NCBI GenBank assembly: GCA_026386795.1
Contig: JAPLMU010000052.1
Span: 29,506 to 93,505 of the forward strand
From: Planctomycetota bacterium
GTDB taxonomy: Bacteria; Planctomycetota; Phycisphaerae; Phycisphaerales; SM1A02
Direction of reading: 5' to 3'
Length of the DNA: 64,000 bases
The first letter of the stretch is position 1. Every line of letters starts with the position of its first letter. A program made the position numbers and the translations under genes. Below, piece after piece: positions 59,536-64,000 of this stretch. The notes below the pieces were generated by a model that searched no databases, was not told the DNA's origin, and saw nothing but the letters and a program-made list of their open reading frames with translations.

Positions 59536-60476
59536 GCAGCCCGGTTGGCCATCTTCCGGTCTTGCTTGAATCCATCAGTGAGTTGCTTGGTCCACCTCCC
59601 GGCGGCACGATTCTTGATTTGACCGCGGGACGGGGCGGTCATGCAGAGGCCCTGGCTCGGGCGGCTGGCACTGGCGGACGGATCCTCCTCTGTGACCTCG
59701 ATGCCGGGAATCTGGCATTTGCAGAGGCGCGGGTTCGAGCGATCGCCGGAGCCGAGGTCCGAACGATCCACGGTTCGTTTGCCAATGCCGACCGAGCCAT
59801 GCTGGCTGCCGGATGGGCTGCCGACCGTGTCCTTGCCGACTTAGGGTTCGCTAGCAGTCAGATGGATGACCCGGCCCGGGGCTTTAGTTTCCAGAACGAC
59901 GGCGCGCTCGACATGCGGCTTGACCGTTCCCGGGGCGAGACCGCGGCGGACCTGCTGGCCAGGATGTCCGAATCAGCGTTGGCAGACGCGATCTTCCAGC
60001 TTGGCGAAGACCCCTTTGCCCGTCGGATCGCCCGTTCGATTGTGGAGCGAAGGAGCCGGGCGCCATTTCGGACCACCCATGAACTAGCGATCGCAGTCAG
60101 CGCCGCCTACGGCCCGAAGGCCCGAGAGAGCCGGATGCACCCGGCGACCCGGACGTTTATGGCGCTCCGCATCATGGTGAATGACGAATTGGGGGCATTA
60201 CGAGGCCTACTTGAGGCCCTCGGAACTACTGCGAGCAAGTTTCCGGCCACGAGTTGGCTCAACCAAAACGCTCGTGTGGGCGTGATTTCCTTTCACAGCC
60301 TCGAAGATCGACTGGTGAAACACGCCTTCGTTGAATGGGAATCCGCGGGGCTCGGTCGGCGTCTCACCCGCAAGCCGGTGGAGGCGTCCGATGCCGAACT
60401 GCGCGCCAATCCGCGAGCTCGTAGCGCCAAGTTGCGCGTCTTTGAATTTGCTGCCGAAATCGTCGCCCCGCGCTGA
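59532..60476 (+). CDS. rsmH: 16S rRNA (cytosine1402-N4)-methyltransferase
   Basis: 'GHLPVLLESISELL', 'LDLTAGRGGHAEALA', 'DLGFASSQMDDPARGFSFQNDGALDMRLD', 'RTFMALRIMVNDEL', 'VGVISFHSLEDRLVK'. Confidence 0.96.
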   Translation: MSSPVGHLPVLLESISELLGPPPGGTILDLTAGRGGHAEALARAAGTGGRILLCDLDAGNLAFAEARVRAIAGAEVRTIHGSFANADRAMLAAGWAADRVLADLGFASSQMDDPARGFSFQNDGALDMRLDRSRGETAADLLARMSESALADAIFQLGEDPFARRIARSIVERRSRAPFRTTHELAIAVSAAYGPKARESRMHPATRTFMALRIMVNDELGALRGLLEALGTTASKFPATSWLNQNARVGVISFHSLEDRLVKHAFVEWESAGLGRRLTRKPVEASDAELRANPRARSAKLRVFEFAAEIVAPR

Positions 60477-60579
60477 TGAATTTCCGCTTTCCCTGCCGAT
60501 GAACTCGATGGCGTGCGGCCATCGGGTGGCATGCATCGTCGCAATGGATTTCGGCTTTATTCAGCCAAAAAGGTACGCA

Positions 60580-61302
60580 ATGACTCGTGAGAACAAGCTG
60601 GCCCTCGTCATCGGATTCGGACTCATGCTCTTTGTCGGAATCCTGGTTTCCGATCATTTCTCGGCGCAGCGCTTCGACCCAGCAACCGTGGCACAGGCGG
60701 AGAGCGCGGCTCCCGCCGAACCCATCAAGCTTGATGCGTTTAGCAATGATGCGCTCGTGGCCCAGGGTGGCAGCGTTGATCTTGCCAAGGATGGCGCGAG
60801 CGCCCTGCCGGACGCAGCCGGCGTGAACGGGGGCGAGCAGATCGCCACGGACCCCGCGCCGATGCCGATCGAGGTGGCCAAGGCCGACGGAACTCCAGTT
60901 CGTTTCCACAAGGTTCAGAAGGGTGAGACATACTGGTCGATCGCTGCACGCGAATACGGCGATGGTGCGCTCGCGAACAAACTTCAGGAGTACAACAAGG
61001 CCGTCGCGCCCGATGCCGCGAAGTTGACGCTCAATTCAGAACTTCGCATTCCGTCAATTGAAGTGCTGAAGCCCGGTGCAACCGCGCGGACTGCTGTTGA
61101 TGGTGCTGTTGCACAAGCGAAGGTCGAGGCACCAGTGGCTGCTCGCGTTGCCGCGAGTTACACGATCCAGAAAGGTGACACGCCGTACGCCATCGCCCGC
61201 AAGCAGGGAGTCAAGGTTGCTGAACTTCTGAAGTTCAACGGAATCAAGGATCCTTCAGCACTCAAGCCTGGGCAATCGCTGAAGATTCCCACGAAGGGCT
61301 GA
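60580..61302 (+). CDS. Membrane-anchored protein with two LysM domains
   Basis: TM 'NKLALVIGFGLMLFVGILVS'; LysM 'HKVQKGETYWSIAAREYGDGALANKLQEYN' and 'YTIQKGDTPYAIARKQGVKVAELLKFNGIKDPSALKPGQSLKIP'. Confidence 0.85.
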   Translation: MTRENKLALVIGFGLMLFVGILVSDHFSAQRFDPATVAQAESAAPAEPIKLDAFSNDALVAQGGSVDLAKDGASALPDAAGVNGGEQIATDPAPMPIEVAKADGTPVRFHKVQKGETYWSIAAREYGDGALANKLQEYNKAVAPDAAKLTLNSELRIPSIEVLKPGATARTAVDGAVAQAKVEAPVAARVAASYTIQKGDTPYAIARKQGVKVAELLKFNGIKDPSALKPGQSLKIPTKG

Positions 61303-61361
61303 TCGTGAGTGTGTGAGTGAATGTCCCGACGGATTGATGGTCTGAATGAGCACTGCATCTC

Positions 61362-61799
61362 ATGCGCCTCTTCTCAAAGCTCTTCTTGATCTTGATTGCG
61401 CTCGGCGCTATGGGCCTCGGTCTGTTGGCACTCCGTCAGCAGCGCTATGAGGTCTCGAACGAGATTTCCCGAGCACACAATCGCATTGTGGAGCAGGAGC
61501 GCGCGCAGTGGCGCATGCGCGCGGAGATAGCGAGCCGCAGCGATCCAGCTGATATTCGTTCATATGCCAGCAAGCTGAAATGGGAATTGATTCCGGCAGG
61601 CGAGTCTGCGTTGCTTGCTGCAACACCCGCTGACACGGCTCTTGGTGGGCAAGTGGTTTCGAAAGTTACAAGTTCAGAAGCGGTCATCAAGGCAGCAACG
61701 ACAAAGCCCGGCACCGCAACGACGCCCGCAGCAAAGAAGTCCAGCGGTTCGAAGTCTTCCACCACTGGCAATGCGAAAGCAGGCACGCGTGAACGCTGA
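61362..61799 (+). CDS. FtsL-like small bitopic cell-division protein
   Basis: 145 aa; N-terminal TM 'LFLILIALGAMGLGLLAL' then coiled-coil-like segment; position between rsmH and ftsI. Confidence 0.6.
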   Translation: MRLFSKLFLILIALGAMGLGLLALRQQRYEVSNEISRAHNRIVEQERAQWRMRAEIASRSDPADIRSYASKLKWELIPAGESALLAATPADTALGGQVVSKVTSSEAVIKAATTKPGTATTPAAKKSSGSKSSTTGNAKAGTRER

Positions 61800-61827
61800 C
61801 GGAACACTTCATCAAGACACCGCAACC

Positions 61828-63669
61828 ATGGCGAGTGGCGATCAATCATTGCGCACCCGTCGTTGGGCTCGAGCAATGGTTGCTTGCACAGCCGTAGCGC
61901 TGACGCTGACCGTGGTTCGTGTAACGCAACTGAAGTTAATGCCTCCCGCGCAACTCGATGCTGCCGCTGGCCGGCGCACCAGCGTGCACAAGGAACTCGC
62001 GCAGCGTGGCGAAGTGCTTGACCAGCGCGGTCGCCCGCTCGCTATGAGTTTGGTGGGATACAAACTTTATTGTGACCCCGCCTTTATCTACGAAAGTGGC
62101 TGGGCCAAGGCAAAGAAGGCTTCCAAGACTGACCCGAATGCAGTCGCTGAGTGTGATCCATTCCGCGATGCGGCCATTGCGCTCGCGCCGGTCTTGCGTC
62201 GGGCGCCTCAGGCCATCGACGAACTTCTCAAGAAAAATGCTGAACGCCGCTATGTGATGCTCGCGCAGGAAATTGATGAAGCACAAGTCGACACGCTTCG
62301 GCAACTCGACATCGACGGTGTGGGGCTCGAGACCAAGCGAGTACGCGACTATCCGTCTGGAACGCTCGCGAATCAGTTGATCGGTAAAGTTGGCTTTGAG
62401 CACACCGGCCAAGCAGGGGTCGAGTTTTCATTCAATAAGGAATTGGCTCCCGTCGACGGCCGCGTGAAGGCGCTGCGCGATGCGTTTGGGCGGACATTAT
62501 GGATCAACCGTGACGACTACGTGCCCGGTGATGACGGGCAAGATGTCCGGCTCTCCATTGACCTTGCAATTCAGGAAATCGCAGAGCGGCATCTTGACAA
62601 GGCCGTAAAGGATTTCAACGCCGGTGGCGGGCGAGTCATTGTTCTCGACTCTTGCAACGGCGACATCTTGGCGATGGCTGATTTCCTACAGGAGCGACCG
62701 GGTTGGAAGGAAGCGACCCACGATCCATCACGGAAGATCCATCCATCATTGGGTCGCAATCGAAATTTCACCGATCCGTATGAGCCAGGCTCGACGATGA
62801 AGAGTTTCGTTTGGGCACGGGCCACGCAGCTTGGTCTTGCGAAGCCCACAGACATCATTCAGATGCCCGTCGGATCGCCCGTTGTTACCCCGTTTGGGCG
62901 CGTCATTCACAACGCCGAGGGCGATCCATACAAGTCGTATTCGTGGAAAGATGTGCTCGTCCACAGTGTGAACACGGGTATGGTGACTGTTGGTCTACGC
63001 ATGAGCCACGTGCAGATGCAAGATATGGTGCACGACTTCGGATTTGGTACGAAAGTAGCCATTGGCATCCCCGGTGAGAGCGCAGGTATTGTCACGCCGG
63101 CATCACGCTGGTCGGGCTACACGCAGTCATCAGTGGCGTTTGGTCATGAAATCGCAGTGACGCCGATTCAGATGGTCCGTGCGTTCAGCGCATTCGCCCG
63201 AGCGGACGGCACTATGGTGGCGCCGCGGCTTGTGTTGCCGCGCGGAACCACCACAAGCGAAGATTGGCTTCCTGGCTCCAAGCGAGTCATTGATGCAGAA
63301 GTACTCGTCGAAGCGAAGGACGCAATGTCGAGTGTTGTTGAATCGGGAACGGGTCGTAAGGCGCAGAGCGACAAGTACCGGATGTATGGCAAGACTGGTA
63401 CTGCTGAATTGTCGATACCCGGCACCAAGGGCTATGACCGTAGCCGCTACACGGCGAGTTTCCTTGCGGCTGCGCCACTCGAGACATCACGGATCGTGGT
63501 GTTGTGCGTGATTGATGACCCGGACAAGAAGAAGGGGCACTTCGGCGGAATGATCGCGGCGCCGGTCGTGCGCGATGTCGTTACCGAGACGCTTGAGTAC
63601 CTCGGCGTGCCGTACGACCAGGTGATGGAGAAGCGCTCGAAATCCGGTAGCAAAGTCGCGACGCGCTGA
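61828..63669 (+). CDS. ftsI: FtsI-type class B penicillin-binding protein
   Basis: 'EPGSTMKSFVWA' (SxxK), 'HSVNTGM' (SxN), 'YGKTGTAEL' (KTG); N-term TM. Start ATG at 61828 or GTG at 61789. Confidence 0.93.
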   Translation: MASGDQSLRTRRWARAMVACTAVALTLTVVRVTQLKLMPPAQLDAAAGRRTSVHKELAQRGEVLDQRGRPLAMSLVGYKLYCDPAFIYESGWAKAKKASKTDPNAVAECDPFRDAAIALAPVLRRAPQAIDELLKKNAERRYVMLAQEIDEAQVDTLRQLDIDGVGLETKRVRDYPSGTLANQLIGKVGFEHTGQAGVEFSFNKELAPVDGRVKALRDAFGRTLWINRDDYVPGDDGQDVRLSIDLAIQEIAERHLDKAVKDFNAGGGRVIVLDSCNGDILAMADFLQERPGWKEATHDPSRKIHPSLGRNRNFTDPYEPGSTMKSFVWARATQLGLAKPTDIIQMPVGSPVVTPFGRVIHNAEGDPYKSYSWKDVLVHSVNTGMVTVGLRMSHVQMQDMVHDFGFGTKVAIGIPGESAGIVTPASRWSGYTQSSVAFGHEIAVTPIQMVRAFSAFARADGTMVAPRLVLPRGTTTSEDWLPGSKRVIDAEVLVEAKDAMSSVVESGTGRKAQSDKYRMYGKTGTAELSIPGTKGYDRSRYTASFLAAAPLETSRIVVLCVIDDPDKKKGHFGGMIAAPVVRDVVTETLEYLGVPYDQVMEKRSKSGSKVATR

Positions 63670-63690
63670 GTCGGGCGCGTTGTTGCATCA

Positions 63691-64000
63691 CGGCTCTCTT
63701 ACTGGCTCGCAATCGCCTTACGAGGACGGCCGCTGAGCGCGGCCCTGTCCTCTCCGGCGAGTGCGGCCAGGGGTGGCGTTTTCCAAACCGGCTCTCTTAC
63801 TGGCTCGCAATCGCCTTACGAGGACGGCCGCTGCGCGCGGCCCTGTCCTCTCCGGCGAGTGCGGCCAGGGGTGGCGGTTTCCAAACTGGCGTTCGTACTG
63901 GTTCGCAATCGCCTTACGAGGACGGCCGCTGAGCGCGGCCCTGTCCTCTTCGGCGAGTGCGGCCAGGGGTGGCGGTTTCCAAACTGGCGTTCGTACTGGC
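63691..64000. repeat. 98-bp tandem repeat array (three full copies plus the start of a fourth, truncated by the window)
   Basis: Units start at 63691 (or 1 bp earlier), 63789, 63887, 63985; invariant core AATCGCCTTACGAGGACGGCCGCTG.GCGCGGCCCTGTCCTCT.CGGCGAGTGCGGCCAGGGGTGGCG.TTTCCAAAC. Confidence 0.95.

Noticed and set aside
63691-64000. CRISPR array interpretation of the terminal repeats
   Set aside because: Whole 98-bp units are near-identical; there are no variable spacers separated by short repeats and no cas genes in the window.

Overview
Bacterial chromosome fragment, probably from a Phycisphaerae-like planctomycete. That placement is inferred from dockerin-like 'NGADLG' C-termini, a PEP-CTERM-like tail with an exosortase, a planctomycete-style ECF sigma factor and a Ser/Thr kinase-TPR protein. 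About 40 protein genes are supportable. Most are housekeeping: thiC, an aroD-aroE fusion, aroC, folP, fumC, pyrB, pepP, trxA, mscL, phenylalanine hydroxylase and an RND efflux operon. There is also a tRNA-Ala(GGC) with a terminator and a TPP riboswitch. The right third is an exopolysaccharide/exosortase locus (export protein, exosortase, EpsI-like, giant TPR protein, Wzz/BY-kinase-like, epimerase, WecA-like). It runs through ATGA overlaps directly into a dcw cell-division cluster (rsmH, LysM protein, ftsL-like, ftsI). The most notable non-routine signals are: (i) a 98-bp tandem array of hairpin units after ftsI, running off the window edge; (ii) a three-way-junction-like leader plus spaced direct repeats upstream of the PEP-CTERM-like gene; (iii) a readable switching architecture between the TPP aptamer and the thiC ribosome-binding site; (iv) an RND adaptor gene with an apparent internal deletion and frameshift; (v) a Wzz/BY-kinase-like protein lacking the Walker A lysine; (vi) a 9-bp tandem array of in-frame start codons; (vii) a collagen-like insert in a membrane glycosyltransferase-like protein. 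No CRISPR array, prophage or transposon was seen. All calls are from reading the sequence; no database search was run.
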